From: Terrabacter sp. Root181
GTDB lineage: Bacteria > Actinomycetota > Actinomycetes > Actinomycetales > Dermatophilaceae
Assembly: GCF_001428505.1 (NCBI RefSeq)
Contig: NZ_LMHU01000001.1
Location: 326,273 to 390,272 of the forward strand
Direction of reading: 5' to 3'
Length of the DNA stretch: 64,000 nucleotides
Made by a program: the position numbers and the translations under genes
In this document: piece by piece, positions 1 to 9,595 of the stretch
How positions within the stretch are numbered: the first letter of the stretch is position 1
Layout: every line of letters starts with the position of its first letter
The notes under the pieces: generated by a model
What the model was told of the DNA's origin: nothing
Seen by the model: only the letters and a program-made list of their open reading frames with translations
The model's database searches: none

Positions 1-535
1 TCTGCTGTGTGTCCGAGGTCGCCGGAGAGGGCCAGTTCGAGTATTCGATTCGATCGGCTAGGGCCGCAAGCAGCGCTGATGGAGCCGCCTTCTCGTCAAG
101 TTTGGTGGTCGCTTCGTGGAGCGCCGCGCGCAATTCTGGAACCTCGTCCCCTTCCATCTTGTCAAGGATGAGTTCGATGACCTTGCGGAGGTTGGTGCCA
201 TACTTGGGCACATAGATAACCCGCCTACGTTCGTTCCCATCGCCGATCTTCGCCCCCATCCAGCGAACCAGGTGCGACTTACCCGCGCCCGACTCCCCCC
301 GGATGGGGAGGAGCATCATCGACTCATTCTCGCGAAGGAACTCCTGCAGAAGTTCTTGCTCAGTGACGTATTTTGAGTCTCCCGAACCGGTAAACGAGGT
401 CCGGATGATCCTCATGGGTTGGTGCGTTGCAAGGAACACAGCATCGGAAGGTGACACCGCGTCCACAAAGACCGTCTTCTCGACCTCACTGGGGTTCCAG
501 CACAGGTACTGGCTAAACGACTCACTGACAGTCAT
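1..535 (-). CDS. dpdH: DpdH, ATPase of the Dpd restriction arm (partial)
   Basis: Reading the minus strand from an ATG at 535 gives an open frame of 178 residues that runs off the left edge of the window. A Walker A motif, GESGAGKS, lies near residue 77, so this is the N-terminus of a P-loop ATPase. The start overlaps the dpdG stop as ATGA (535-532), so the two are translationally coupled. DpdH is the ATPase encoded with dpdF and dpdG in 7-deazapurine DNA-modification islands and is assigned to restriction. The assignment rests on order F-G-H plus the P-loop; the C-terminus cannot be seen. Confidence 0.72.
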   Translation of the reverse strand, partial: MTVSESFSQYLCWNPSEVEKTVFVDAVSPSDAVFLATHQPMRIIRTSFTGSGDSKYVTEQELLQEFLRENESMMLLPIRGESGAGKSHLVRWMGAKIGDGNERRRVIYVPKYGTNLRKVIELILDKMEGDEVPELRAALHEATTKLDEKAAPSALLAALADRIEYSNWPSPATSDTQQ

Positions 536-1512
536 GCGAGCACCACCCTTGAAACGACTTTGCCATGTCCAATTGGGTTCGCGAGGGCCATAACGTCCGG
601 GGAGTCCGCTCTTGGTTCAAGGCTGAGCGTTCCTTCGTCGGAGAGGCGTTGCAGGGCGTGTGACAGGGCTGGGGAAAGTCGTTCCCTCGACACTGGGTTC
701 ATACCCTGGGCCATCCTCTGTGTGACCACTTCTTGCAGACGGCCGCCGTCCAACACAGGCAACTCGTTGGTCAGCTGCTTGACGAAGTTGCGGACACTCA
801 ATGTCGCTGGCCTTGCCATCGAGTGCACGACGTCCCGAATGGCTACGGTCGGATCCGGCACGAGCATCTCTTCTCGGCCACCCGTGGTATCCGTTGTCGC
901 CAGGCCCAGAAACACTGCCCATCGCTGAAACGCATTCCAGCGGATCCCGGTGTTGAACAACGCGACCTTCTTGCCGTCTGCTGCTTTGCCCATCGTGCCA
1001 ACATCGGGAAACTGGCGCGCTTGCTCGTGGAAAGCGCTTCTTGTTGGGTCTTCGGCGCTGAAGCGTCCGGGCGGGGCCCACACGTCCTGGACGAGAAACC
1101 ACGAGACCGCGCGTGTGAAGTCACGCATGTCCCGGTCCGACGCCCAAAGGTCCAACTTCTCACCGCCGTTTTGGCGGTCCGAAAGGATCTGTGACCGCAG
1201 ATGGCCCCTCAGCACAGCGACGTCCTCGTCGGTCTGGCTTGCCCTGGGAAGTGCCCGGTCTAGCGTCAATCGGGACTCATTGTCAACGAGGATGGTGCCC
1301 AACGCCCTCATTAGTGACACCGTCTCGTCAACCGCTCGTGTGCCCGCCGTTTCCTCTTCAGAGGCCTCACTGGAAGTGGGTGGCGAGATGGCGGTCGGCG
1401 CGACTGCACGCGCGAGGTCCGATTCCGTGACTGCATCAGTCGCGTACGACAAGTACCGATACACAACTAGAGCAACGCTCGGGAGCGCATTCGGACGATT
1501 TATGAGAGTCAC
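532..1512 (-). CDS. dpdG: DpdG, Dpd restriction-associated protein
   Basis: This 326-residue protein begins at a GTG (1512-1510) whose first base is the last base of the dpdF stop codon (TAGTG); its own stop overlaps the dpdH start. The start is chosen because the sequence MTLINRPNALPS opens a helical segment typical of DpdG, and the longer frame upstream is only antisense to dpdF. No catalytic motif is visible. DpdG is a family known only from the dpd locus and its biochemical role is unknown; position between the helicase DpdF and the ATPase DpdH suggests a subunit of the restriction complex. Confidence 0.75.
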   Translation of the reverse strand: MTLINRPNALPSVALVVYRYLSYATDAVTESDLARAVAPTAISPPTSSEASEEETAGTRAVDETVSLMRALGTILVDNESRLTLDRALPRASQTDEDVAVLRGHLRSQILSDRQNGGEKLDLWASDRDMRDFTRAVSWFLVQDVWAPPGRFSAEDPTRSAFHEQARQFPDVGTMGKAADGKKVALFNTGIRWNAFQRWAVFLGLATTDTTGGREEMLVPDPTVAIRDVVHSMARPATLSVRNFVKQLTNELPVLDGGRLQEVVTQRMAQGMNPVSRERLSPALSHALQRLSDEGTLSLEPRADSPDVMALANPIGHGKVVSRVVLA

Positions 1513-4190
1513 TAGTGGCCCCTGACTAGAGTGGAAAGCGAAATTTGAGGAAAGCGTCGAACCACGGCTAATTGAGACGGCGCGTCGGGGTCTTCCACAT
1601 CCTTGGGCAGGATGAATACGGTCGGTCTCCGTAGTCGCGCATTCCACAGCCATGACGGCAACTCATTCACGTCATCCAAAGGCCCGAGGAAGGCCGCCGT
1701 CGCCACCGGAGGGAGGTCATCGCGCACACAATTTCGGTAGTCGTGGAGGAAGACGAACCGTTCTGGCACGTGGACATGGGCACGCTGGAATTGGCCCATC
1801 CCGAGCAGTCGGCCGGATGCGATTAGGGTGCGCACACCGTGCCTCATGAGAGTCGGGATGAGTGTCTCGAGGAGGTCGACCCAGTCCTGCAGTTGCGCGG
1901 GTGATCTCGGCCGGTCGTAAAAGGTGAATAGTCGACCCTCGTTTCCTGCCCGCTCTGAGAGCCACTCCGCGACGGGGCCGACGAAGGGAATAGTTGGGGG
2001 AGTCGGGGTACCCGATGTCCAAGACCCTGGGTGGCCACAGTAGTCACATACCCCGCACGCCTTAACCGGGAAATGACCCTCGCCGTGCCGCGCAGGCATT
2101 GGCGGTAGCGTGTAAGTGTCGAGGAGCAGGTCACACACTTTCGACTGCCCGGTGAGAGCCTCTAGCATGCCAGTCAAGTTGATCCGGTCCCTGCGACGCG
2201 TCTCGGTCGCCACCTGGGCGACGGCCTTCCCCCATTCGTCGGCCGTGATCGACCCATGTCTTAGCCGGATTACGGCGGTCCCCAGGTACTCGCTCCAGGC
2301 GTCTTCGCGCTTCGTCTCCCATTCAGATTCGCTCTCTCCGGCACGGCGGTTTGGCGGGGTGTCGGCATCGAACTCGATGAGTCCGGCGCGCACCATCAGG
2401 GCCATCGTCCGTTCGTTCCACTCAACATTTCGATCGGAGGAGGCGAAGAGGCCAGGCCTGCCGCTCCGCGTTTCAGTTCTAAGGGCGTCGAGTCGTACTC
2501 GTGCGCGTCCGTCGGGTGCAGATCCACCCGCCGACGCCCAAAGAGCCTCCCAGCGGGGATAGCCGACTTCTTCCGAGATTAGGGTTGTGCTGGCAAGACT
2601 ACTAGCCACTGCCCGATCGCCTGGTTCATACAGTGTCAGAGAGACTGAGGGATTGCCGTCGCGGCCCCCGCGACCCACCTCTTGATAGAAGCGATCTACG
2701 GTCTCCGGGATGCACGCGTGGATAACCGTCCGGACGTCACTTTGGTCGATTCCTAGCCCGAAGGCGGACGTGCCAACAACGATGTCGTACTCGGTCCGTT
2801 TTACGCCCCGTCTGGTGTATGAACCCTGAAAGCGCTGCAGGACGTCCTGTCGGACCTCGCCCTGGGTATCTCCGGTCAGGAGCCCCACGCGCGCATACCC
2901 CTCGTCACGCAGTCGTTCAACCCAATAGGCGGCATCCGATTTGCGGGCGGTGTAAATGATCATAGGGCGCGGCAGGTGAGCGACAGCCTCTGCTAGTCGC
3001 ACTGCGCGCTGAGTGGAATCGACACAGGCGGAGGCCCAGTAATCTGGCTCACGACGCAGTGTTGACGAAGAAATGATTTCGAAGGGACCTGGCTCGTCAA
3101 ACAACTGGCCGAGGAGTTCTACAGAAGACCTGCCAAGAGTGCCCGAAAGTAGCACTGTTTTGAAGAGCGCGTACCCGTTGGCGGCGGCCTCTCGAAGCAG
3201 GTGCCTCCTGAGCCCGCTCAGCTGTTGGAAGGCAGGTCGGAAGTCGCTACCCCACTGCTCGACAAGGTGCGCCTCATCGATTACGAACAGGCGCAATCGT
3301 CCCGTTTGTGCCGCCACTGTCAGGGCATGTGATAAGCCTGCAATGGCCGACTCAGGGTTGAGTAACACCAGTGTCTGCGAGCCGTCCAGGATTCCTCGCC
3401 GGATACGCTCCCGATCTGCATCAGATTTTCCGCCGACGTAAGCGAGCGCGCGTTGGTAGGTCGGCTCGTCCAGCGCCTGCAACCGCGCTTCTTGGTCTAG
3501 GGCAAGGCTCACGGTAGGGACGACGAAGAGTGTCAGGCCGCCATGCCTGGCCTCAAGGGTCGCGGGGATGGTTGCGACCGCGGACTTGCCCTCACCTGTG
3601 GGCAGGTTGATTAGCGTTGTCGAACCGGGCGGCGCAAGGAGAACCGCGCGGAGCGCTTGCCGCTGCCCGGCCGACGTATATCTCTGGTACTGGCCGAGGC
3701 TTGCCGCCTCCAGATAGGGGTCGCCTGGCATTGTGAGATCGGGACGGCGCCGATGCCTCATGTCGCCTGCTGCGAACGCTTCCTTGCCGATCGGAAGTCC
3801 TCCGGAGTGCGCAAGCCAGTCCGGCATCCATGGCCCCGCGGAGACCTCTAGTCTGCCAGGACCGGCGTCGACCGCGTGACACCCGACGACACCCCAGTGG
3901 TGGTGAGTCGGCCATCTTGGTCCGCTCGGGACGACCAAGGTGAAGGGCGCATTATGTCTCGCCTCTTGCGCAAGGAGTGCATGCCTGACGAGGGTGGCCA
4001 CGTCGAGCGGGCCCACCAGTGCAAGGTCAGCCAGGCCATCACTACCCTCGACTGCGTCCAAGAGTCGCCGGTGGGGTCCGAACGCGAACGTCATGCGTGG
4101 GAGGGGCGAGGGCCAGTCTCGAAGCCATGTGCGCAGAACGAGGAACTCCGAAGAGGGATCAGTGCGCTGCCCCGCGTTGGTCTCGTCCAT
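1512..4190 (-). CDS. dpdF: DpdF, RecQ-like superfamily 2 helicase of the Dpd system
   Basis: A 892-residue superfamily 2 helicase. Visible motifs are Walker A (PTGEGKS, about residues 197-203), the DEAH box (305-308), the SGT motif III (349-351), a motif V region (GTSAFGLGID, about 473-482) and the arginine-finger motif QEVGRGGRDG (503-512), all RecQ-like. A CxxCxxC cluster (CGVCDYC) near residue 750 may bind zinc. The start at 4190 follows a clear GGGAGG ribosome site; further upstream codons lack one. It is the first gene of a tightly overlapping dpdF-dpdG-dpdH operon. DpdF is known from dpd islands as a restriction-arm helicase, presumed to act on DNA lacking the 7-deazapurine mark. Confidence 0.85.
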   Translation of the reverse strand: MDETNAGQRTDPSSEFLVLRTWLRDWPSPLPRMTFAFGPHRRLLDAVEGSDGLADLALVGPLDVATLVRHALLAQEARHNAPFTLVVPSGPRWPTHHHWGVVGCHAVDAGPGRLEVSAGPWMPDWLAHSGGLPIGKEAFAAGDMRHRRRPDLTMPGDPYLEAASLGQYQRYTSAGQRQALRAVLLAPPGSTTLINLPTGEGKSAVATIPATLEARHGGLTLFVVPTVSLALDQEARLQALDEPTYQRALAYVGGKSDADRERIRRGILDGSQTLVLLNPESAIAGLSHALTVAAQTGRLRLFVIDEAHLVEQWGSDFRPAFQQLSGLRRHLLREAAANGYALFKTVLLSGTLGRSSVELLGQLFDEPGPFEIISSSTLRREPDYWASACVDSTQRAVRLAEAVAHLPRPMIIYTARKSDAAYWVERLRDEGYARVGLLTGDTQGEVRQDVLQRFQGSYTRRGVKRTEYDIVVGTSAFGLGIDQSDVRTVIHACIPETVDRFYQEVGRGGRDGNPSVSLTLYEPGDRAVASSLASTTLISEEVGYPRWEALWASAGGSAPDGRARVRLDALRTETRSGRPGLFASSDRNVEWNERTMALMVRAGLIEFDADTPPNRRAGESESEWETKREDAWSEYLGTAVIRLRHGSITADEWGKAVAQVATETRRRDRINLTGMLEALTGQSKVCDLLLDTYTLPPMPARHGEGHFPVKACGVCDYCGHPGSWTSGTPTPPTIPFVGPVAEWLSERAGNEGRLFTFYDRPRSPAQLQDWVDLLETLIPTLMRHGVRTLIASGRLLGMGQFQRAHVHVPERFVFLHDYRNCVRDDLPPVATAAFLGPLDDVNELPSWLWNARLRRPTVFILPKDVEDPDAPSQLAVVRRFPQISLSTLVRGH

Positions 4191-4576
4191 TGCGTTTCCT
4201 CCCCTTTCGACTCGGTAGCGAATGTACCGAATCCGGCGCCAGGTACACACGGTGGTGTCAGCTACAACTCCAAACGCTCCGGTCACGGCCATCTGGCGGC
4301 CGGTGGCGGACATGCGTTCCGCGCTTTGCGGGCATAGGAACTGCACGACGCGACGTAGTCTCCTTGTCGACGGTCCAAGATTTACGCCCCTTCCTGGGGT
4401 TCGATGAGCGGTGCAGAAGCGCGCCAGCACAAACCAACCACGGGAGCCACGCACTTCGTCCACCGTGAGCGCGTGCACCACATGACTCCCAAACCCGTCG
4501 ATTTCGACCCGTCCCAGAGCGGACCGCATCATGCCCGAGGAACGCTCCGCCGAGTGTTGAAGATGCTCACTCGGTG
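4191..4576. other. dpdF upstream region, possible promoter
   Basis: No gene is supported in these 386 bases. On the minus strand a TACATT hexamer (4226-4221) sits inside a GGTA...TACC inverted repeat about 30 bases before the dpdF start and could be a -10 box; the matching -35 is weak (TGTGTA, about 4249-4244). The rest is open in several frames but looks like decayed sequence next to the IS remnant. Confidence 0.35.
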
Positions 4577-5670
4577 TTATCCGGCACAAGCCCATGTCCT
4601 CACTCGCGCCACTGCGGAGACAAGGCTCTCGCATTTGAGCGGGGCGGGCGCTGGTTTCGGTTGAGGCCCTCCGCGCGGGCGTTGGTCACGTTCTCGCTGA
4701 GCGCGACGACCACCACCGACCAACCACGTGTCGATGGTGGTGGCCTGGCGCGTGGTCGCCTCGGCGTGGGCCCTGGCAGCGGCGTCTTGGAAGCCGTACA
4801 GCCAACCCCGGATCCGGTGCGGGTCAGACTCGGACAGCGGCATGCGGAGGCGTTCCTTGACGGCGTGCGCGGCGTCCCATCTCGTTGGTCGGGTCCTCCG
4901 TGGCAGGCCGCGGTGAACCGGGCCCGTTGCTTGGGTGAGAGGTGCTCGTACCCGCTGAGAAGCCAGCCGCCGCGAGGGCCCAAACCTGGTCGGCGGCGAC
5001 CCCCCGTGCCATGCAACTGCCAACTGATCCCCTGTCGGATGTGGGTGACCGACAGGTTCTCGAGGGCGACGAGATGCCACTTGTCGACCGCGATCCGCGC
5101 GTCCGTTAGCGCGGAGCGGATCTCGCCGGCGTGGGGCGCGGCATAGGGCGATCACGCCCAACTCGACACCCCGCGGAACGCCGGCATGTGCAGCCCTAGC
5201 CACTCGATGACGCACGCCCGGAACGACCTGGGGTCGGCCCGAGAGACCCCCGCCGAGCTGCGTCAGCGGTCACGAAGCTTGTCATTCACGGCTCCGACCG
5301 CTTCCACCCGGCTTCGTCGACACTCAGCGCACCGACCTGGCCCTCGTTTCACCGATTCCTAGGACCCCGGATCGGTTCCGGTGCCGGTAGCCACCGGGCC
5401 GCGAGGGCGATCAGCGCCTTGCGCAGTCGACCACCCAACCTGGTACCCCCAGCGACCTCCCTGACCGCACGCTGGTCCGACGCGACTGTCAAGCGAGCCG
5501 ACCCGTCTCCCGCTCCGGGTCGTGATCCGCGATCGTGCGGGCGCGGCGGTGGATTGCTGCATGAACGTGCCTGTCGCATGAACTATTTCGCGGCACGTGA
5601 GGCGTCGCTTGAGGCACCACAACTCTATGCGCTGGCCCGAGACGGGCATACCCTTGAACTGCACTAGGGG
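4577..5670 (-). pseudogene. ISL3-family transposase remnant
   Basis: The minus strand carries pieces of one ISL3-type transposase scattered over different frames. The N-terminal part (about 5664-5350) has the CREI...GTFMQQST and AVREVAGG segments. The middle (about 5100-4820) has VDKWHLVALENLSVTHIRQG and GYEHLSPKQRARF. The C-terminal part (about 4720-4640) has NVTNARAEGLNR. Together they span roughly the 1.1-1.3 kb of an intact gene, but at least three frame changes separate them, so it is dead. It lies between the two dpd arms. No terminal inverted repeats were found. Confidence 0.75.
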
Positions 5671-5799
5671 ACCCCCTTGATCCTCGAGGCGGGCATCCCG
5701 CAGTTCGGGGCCCTCCGGTCGATCAACTCGATAACCACATGCACCATGTCCGGGTCAACTCGGTCGAACTCAGGACGCGGAACTCGTCCTCCATCCCGA

Positions 5800-6002
5800 G
5801 CAGCACTGACGTACCCTCATTCATGCTCATGGCCGGGTGGCTGCGTGCTTCCATCTTTAACTCCGATCACGGAGTCTGGTACACCTGCAAGGACTTCGCC
5901 GCAGTCTGCACCCCGTTCGAGGTCACCCTGACCCTCGGCAGCGTCGACTCGGGGGATAACGGCAGACGCGAGACGCTGGCCCGAGAAACCGCCTTCCGGT
6001 AG
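5800..6002 (+). pseudogene. IS3-family transposase (OrfB-like) fragment
   Basis: A short plus-strand frame contains FNSDHGVWYTCKDFAAVC, which matches the integrase-core signature of IS3-type OrfB (consensus SDHGSQYTS.....C), followed by degraded sequence resembling the usual GxxxDNALAES region. Only about 60 residues are recognisable and no full DDE core remains. It is a second, independent piece of IS debris beside the ISL3 remnant. Bases 6003-6127 hold nothing recognisable. Confidence 0.6.
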
Positions 6003-6127
6003 TGGTCGGACGGCGCGCGCCCGGGAGTGTGCTCCTGCTTAAGGATGAGTTTGTCGGTCTCTCGAGCGACCGATTTGCCAGTGCCGAACCGATTGTCCGC
6101 CGAAGCAGACTCAGTCCGGGGAGACGG

Positions 6128-7234
6128 CTAGCGGAGCGCGCGCAAGAGGTGTCCAGTGAGCAGTCTTATGTCGCTGGGGGTGTTCTGGAGGCCGTTCCAG
6201 CGCCGGATGTCGTCGTCAGCAAATGCCCAGGTTCCCTCCGTCCAAGCGCAGCAGGGAAGAAGTTGCGCCAGTTGGCTCTTGAGATCCAGGTCATCAAGTT
6301 CGTCGACGTTGAAGCCTTCCGTCAGGGCGTCCATGACGTAGCCGAGGGACTGAACCCCAACGCCGTGCGTAAGACGGGACTTGCGGGGTTCGAGTTGCCA
6401 CGGCTCGTAGAAAGTAGTCTGAACCGCGTCCCAAAAAGCGACGAGATGCGCAACCATGTTGTCCACGTTCGCAGATCCGTCTGCAGGGTCTCGGTATTGA
6501 TAGAGCGCGCCATCGGACAGGCTGTTTTCAATCATCCTAAGAACGCTATTGTCCTTAATGTACCCATCTGGCTGTGTCGGCGTAGCAATTCGACCCGCGA
6601 AGGGCTGGCCCTTCAAGTTGCGCGGACCGGCGTTGAGTCGTGTCATGATCTGCGCCGGCAATTGTTTCCTGGCATAGGCCGGGGGTAGATGCCCCGTGGT
6701 GTCAGGCAGCAGTTCGTGAATTAGGCCCTTGGGTAAGGGTTTTGTGTTGTTCACAAGGATGAACTGCGAACGCTGCTCTTCCTCGCCATCAGCGATGAAT
6801 CCGACCGCTGCGACCGCGAACTCCGCAAGATCCGCGTCGCGAATCGCGGCACTACGCTGTTGGCCATCGACAACCCAAGCGGGCCTCGCCTCTTCCGGGA
6901 TTGATTCGTCGATCGGGATCACGAGCTCCCCGATCGACGAGTAGTCGACCGCAGATTTTTCGCTGAACGCCTCAAACTTCACGCGGTCGTCAAAGGCAAA
7001 GACGACCGCGTTGGGAAGGAGCGGACCATCGGACTCGAGGTACCGGCGAATGGCCCGAATGTGCGTGAGCACCTCCGGCCGCTGGTATCCCTTTAGGTTC
7101 GCATCGTCTCGGTGGACCCGCGAGACCGTGGCGAAATCGTGGATGCGCTTACCATCAACTGCGAATGAATAGATGTACTTCTGTCCCTGCCTAATCCTCA
7201 AAGCAGGAAGGCGCAGTTCGTAACGGTCAGCCAT
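6128..7234 (-). CDS. dpdB: DpdB-type DGQHR-domain protein (copy 1)
   Basis: A 368-residue DGQHR-domain protein; the motif here is VVDGQQRSAAI (DGQQR at 123-127). DGQHR proteins are ParB/DndB-like. In dpd islands DpdB works with DpdA to put preQ0 into DNA, and is needed for the ATP-dependent base exchange. The chosen ATG (7234) overlaps the dpdA stop by 8 bases; upstream codons run antisense-like through dpdA. It is the last gene of the modification arm. A paralogue of similar length lies on the other side of dpdA, so which copy is the functional DpdB, or whether both are needed, cannot be told from sequence. Confidence 0.82.
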   Translation of the reverse strand: MADRYELRLPALRIRQGQKYIYSFAVDGKRIHDFATVSRVHRDDANLKGYQRPEVLTHIRAIRRYLESDGPLLPNAVVFAFDDRVKFEAFSEKSAVDYSSIGELVIPIDESIPEEARPAWVVDGQQRSAAIRDADLAEFAVAAVGFIADGEEEQRSQFILVNNTKPLPKGLIHELLPDTTGHLPPAYARKQLPAQIMTRLNAGPRNLKGQPFAGRIATPTQPDGYIKDNSVLRMIENSLSDGALYQYRDPADGSANVDNMVAHLVAFWDAVQTTFYEPWQLEPRKSRLTHGVGVQSLGYVMDALTEGFNVDELDDLDLKSQLAQLLPCCAWTEGTWAFADDDIRRWNGLQNTPSDIRLLTGHLLRALR

Positions 7235-8465
7235 GTGAGTCCTCGGTTGGATGGGGAAGTGAGAGGTTCTGAATCTTATGTGCGAGCACTGACAGGTTGT
7301 GGAATCCGCGACGCTTGTTGCGCTCGGTGCCTCGGAAGATGGCCACCTCGATGCCGAGTTCGCGACAGATCGAGCATGAGCATTTTGCCCAGGGCGCGGC
7401 GCGCAGGGTCCTTTCGTACTGGGAGAGGTAGCTCTTCTTGCTCTGGCAAATCGTCTCGTACCTGGCGAGCGCCGCCAGAACCTCACGCATACTGGACTCG
7501 GTTCCGTCATACGCGCGTAGTGCCCGCAAGCATTCGCGCTCACCGCTCACGGCATCTCGTTGGGACACTCTGCCAGCCAAGACGGCTCTGCGAAGGGTTG
7601 GATTGCCGTCAACCTGCGGGACGCGCAAAGCCACATACGCTTCGTCACGGGTGTGAAAGTTAAGCCGGTCGTCCATGAAGGCCTGCCGGAACGCCGAGGT
7701 GCTATCGAAACTCGTCACCCCAAATTCAGCGAAGCGCCCCATCGACTCGACCCGCGTGATGCCGAGGAGATGAAATTCCGTCTCGGGTGCGCGCACTCCG
7801 TCGATCGCCTCAAGACATTCTACGATCTGCCGAGTCTTGAGGGGCACCATGCCGCCGAGGGCAATGCGGCGATATCCGAAGTCCTGGAGTTGCTTTACGC
7901 TGTCCGCGTAGCTCGTCGGACTCCAGCCTTGGGCGGCGCCGACGGGTTCCAAATCGGTACCCCGATCGGCGACCCGCGTGATGAACTCTTCGGCGAGTCG
8001 GAGAGTCAGCAGTCGTCGTTGGGCCCAAGCAGGATCGACCGTGTTGAAGTCCGCCTCGGGTGCATAGCCGAAGATGATGTGGTCAACGCTCACCCCGGCG
8101 TCGAAGCCGCACCCTTCATAGAAGTCGAGCGTCTCATCTACGGTGACGGGAGGAACGAGTTCGTCAGCGTAATTGAACGCGCCGTTGTCGCCGAGTGTCA
8201 CGAGTTCGGGCGTCAGTCGGAAGAACTCACGAACGCCCAAGCGATACAGGCGTGCTCGCTGAGCTCCTGTGTACTTGCCAGCGCCCCTGATCGAGCCATC
8301 GACGATGGACTTGCTCACCAGAAGTCCGTGGTAGGGATGCTCGTCCAGCACCTCGTGGGCATAACGGTCATCGCGCTGCCTCACCCGTAGTGGGGAGTAT
8401 TCGTCACGTTGGAAGTCATACGTGGGGCTGACGAGGTCCTGGCTGTCGGGAAAGTAGAACCTCAT
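7227..8465 (-). CDS. dpdA: DpdA, tRNA-guanine transglycosylase-like DNA base-exchange enzyme
   Basis: A 412-residue member of the queuine tRNA-ribosyltransferase fold. The C-terminal zinc motif is intact: CSCSIC (C362, C364, C367) with H389 as the likely fourth ligand. Candidate catalytic aspartates are D93 (LGDNGAFNY) and D254 (TSFDSTS), by analogy with bacterial TGTs. DpdA replaces guanine in DNA by preQ0. The start ATG overlaps the stop of the upstream DGQHR gene (ATGA, 8465-8462). It is flanked on both sides by DGQHR genes and sits divergent from a preQ0 biosynthesis operon, which fixes its role as DNA rather than tRNA modification. Confidence 0.9.
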   Translation of the reverse strand: MRFYFPDSQDLVSPTYDFQRDEYSPLRVRQRDDRYAHEVLDEHPYHGLLVSKSIVDGSIRGAGKYTGAQRARLYRLGVREFFRLTPELVTLGDNGAFNYADELVPPVTVDETLDFYEGCGFDAGVSVDHIIFGYAPEADFNTVDPAWAQRRLLTLRLAEEFITRVADRGTDLEPVGAAQGWSPTSYADSVKQLQDFGYRRIALGGMVPLKTRQIVECLEAIDGVRAPETEFHLLGITRVESMGRFAEFGVTSFDSTSAFRQAFMDDRLNFHTRDEAYVALRVPQVDGNPTLRRAVLAGRVSQRDAVSGERECLRALRAYDGTESSMREVLAALARYETICQSKKSYLSQYERTLRAAPWAKCSCSICRELGIEVAIFRGTERNKRRGFHNLSVLAHKIQNLSLPHPTEDSHG

Positions 8466-9595
8466 TTTCTACTCATCCGCGCTGACAAATAGATGCGTAC
8501 GAGGTAGTTCGAAAGTGCGCTGATGTGTCTTGGCGTGTTCTGCAAGTCGTTCCATGTGAGCCCTAAGTCCTCCCACGTGCCGTCCGTCCAGCGGCATCTG
8601 TCCGCGATAAGGGCCAGTTCGGCGGAAGCTTGCTCGCGGGCATCGACGGCGTTCGCGTCTACATGTGCCATCACGCGGTCCATGAGTCGGCCCATCGCCC
8701 TGATGCCCACCCCGCCCATGAGGCGCGACTCTGTGGGAGGCAATCCCCACGCTCCCGGGAAGGTTTGACGCACGGCGCCCCAATAGGCAAGGAGTGCACG
8801 GCGGATGCCCTCGGTATCTGTCGTTCCGGTGGCGATGTTTCGGTATGGGAACAGCAGGCTCGACGGCGACTCGATCGACTCGCGCAAGGCTTCGACAAGG
8901 CCCGTGTCAGTCACCACCGCCACATGCTTGTTGTCCGTGGACGTCGAGGCGCGCCGGACAATGCCGTAGAAGGGAGAGTCAGGATCTTGGTTCAGCATGT
9001 CGACGAGAGCGGAGGGGAGTTGCCTGGTCGCCATCCGGGCTGACGGGACGCGTGCGATTTCAGGCAGCAGTTCTGTGACCAGACCCACTGGTAGGGGTTG
9101 CACGGTATTGACTCGCAGAAATTGCTCTCTTTGAACGTCCAGATCTTGCGTCACAAAGCCGGCAACGGGCACCGGCATGCGACGATTCTTGGTCCGTGAA
9201 AGCGCGAGGCTGCGCTGTTGCCCATCCACGATCCAGGCCGGGCGTGGGCCTTCGCCCTCCGGAGAAGTCGGAATCTCTAACGTGCCAGAGACGGCCAGGC
9301 CATCACTGGTGCCTGGGCCACGGCTGGACTTGAAACGTGTCTCAGGCGGTAGCGCCAGGATGAGCCCATTCGGGAACAGCACGTCGCCGGAGTCGAGGTA
9401 GTCCAGGATCTGCTTGACGTGCTTTTGCTTCTCGGGTCTCTGGTAGCCAATTAATTTGCCTGCCTCGTCGCGACCAATCCGAGAGACATCGGCCACCAGG
9501 TCGATCTCTTCAGCCGCGAGTGTGAAGAGGAATAATGGGACCTCAGTGTTCTGCAGCACTTTCAACGCGCGTCTCTCGATCCAACCCTCGGTCAT
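8462..9595 (-). CDS. dpdB: DpdB-type DGQHR-domain protein (copy 2)
   Basis: A 377-residue DGQHR protein with the motif WIVDGQQRSLAL (DGQQR at 124-128). It aligns by eye with the 368-residue copy downstream of dpdA over its whole length: GYQRPE near residue 50, the DGQQR core, a PLP-G-(L/V)-ELLP segment, RKQLPA/TRQLPS, and a DxWND/RRWNG LQNTP(R/S) ending. The two differ at most other positions, so they are old paralogues rather than a recent duplication. Its ends overlap the DpdC candidate and dpdA by four bases each, so all four genes form one operon. It may form a heteromer with copy 1. Confidence 0.8.
   Translation of the reverse strand: MTEGWIERRALKVLQNTEVPLFLFTLAAEEIDLVADVSRIGRDEAGKLIGYQRPEKQKHVKQILDYLDSGDVLFPNGLILALPPETRFKSSRGPGTSDGLAVSGTLEIPTSPEGEGPRPAWIVDGQQRSLALSRTKNRRMPVPVAGFVTQDLDVQREQFLRVNTVQPLPVGLVTELLPEIARVPSARMATRQLPSALVDMLNQDPDSPFYGIVRRASTSTDNKHVAVVTDTGLVEALRESIESPSSLLFPYRNIATGTTDTEGIRRALLAYWGAVRQTFPGAWGLPPTESRLMGGVGIRAMGRLMDRVMAHVDANAVDAREQASAELALIADRCRWTDGTWEDLGLTWNDLQNTPRHISALSNYLVRIYLSARMSRK

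Noticed and set aside
116-376. A plus-strand open frame at the left edge
   Set aside because: It is antisense to the well-supported dpdH frame with the Walker A motif.
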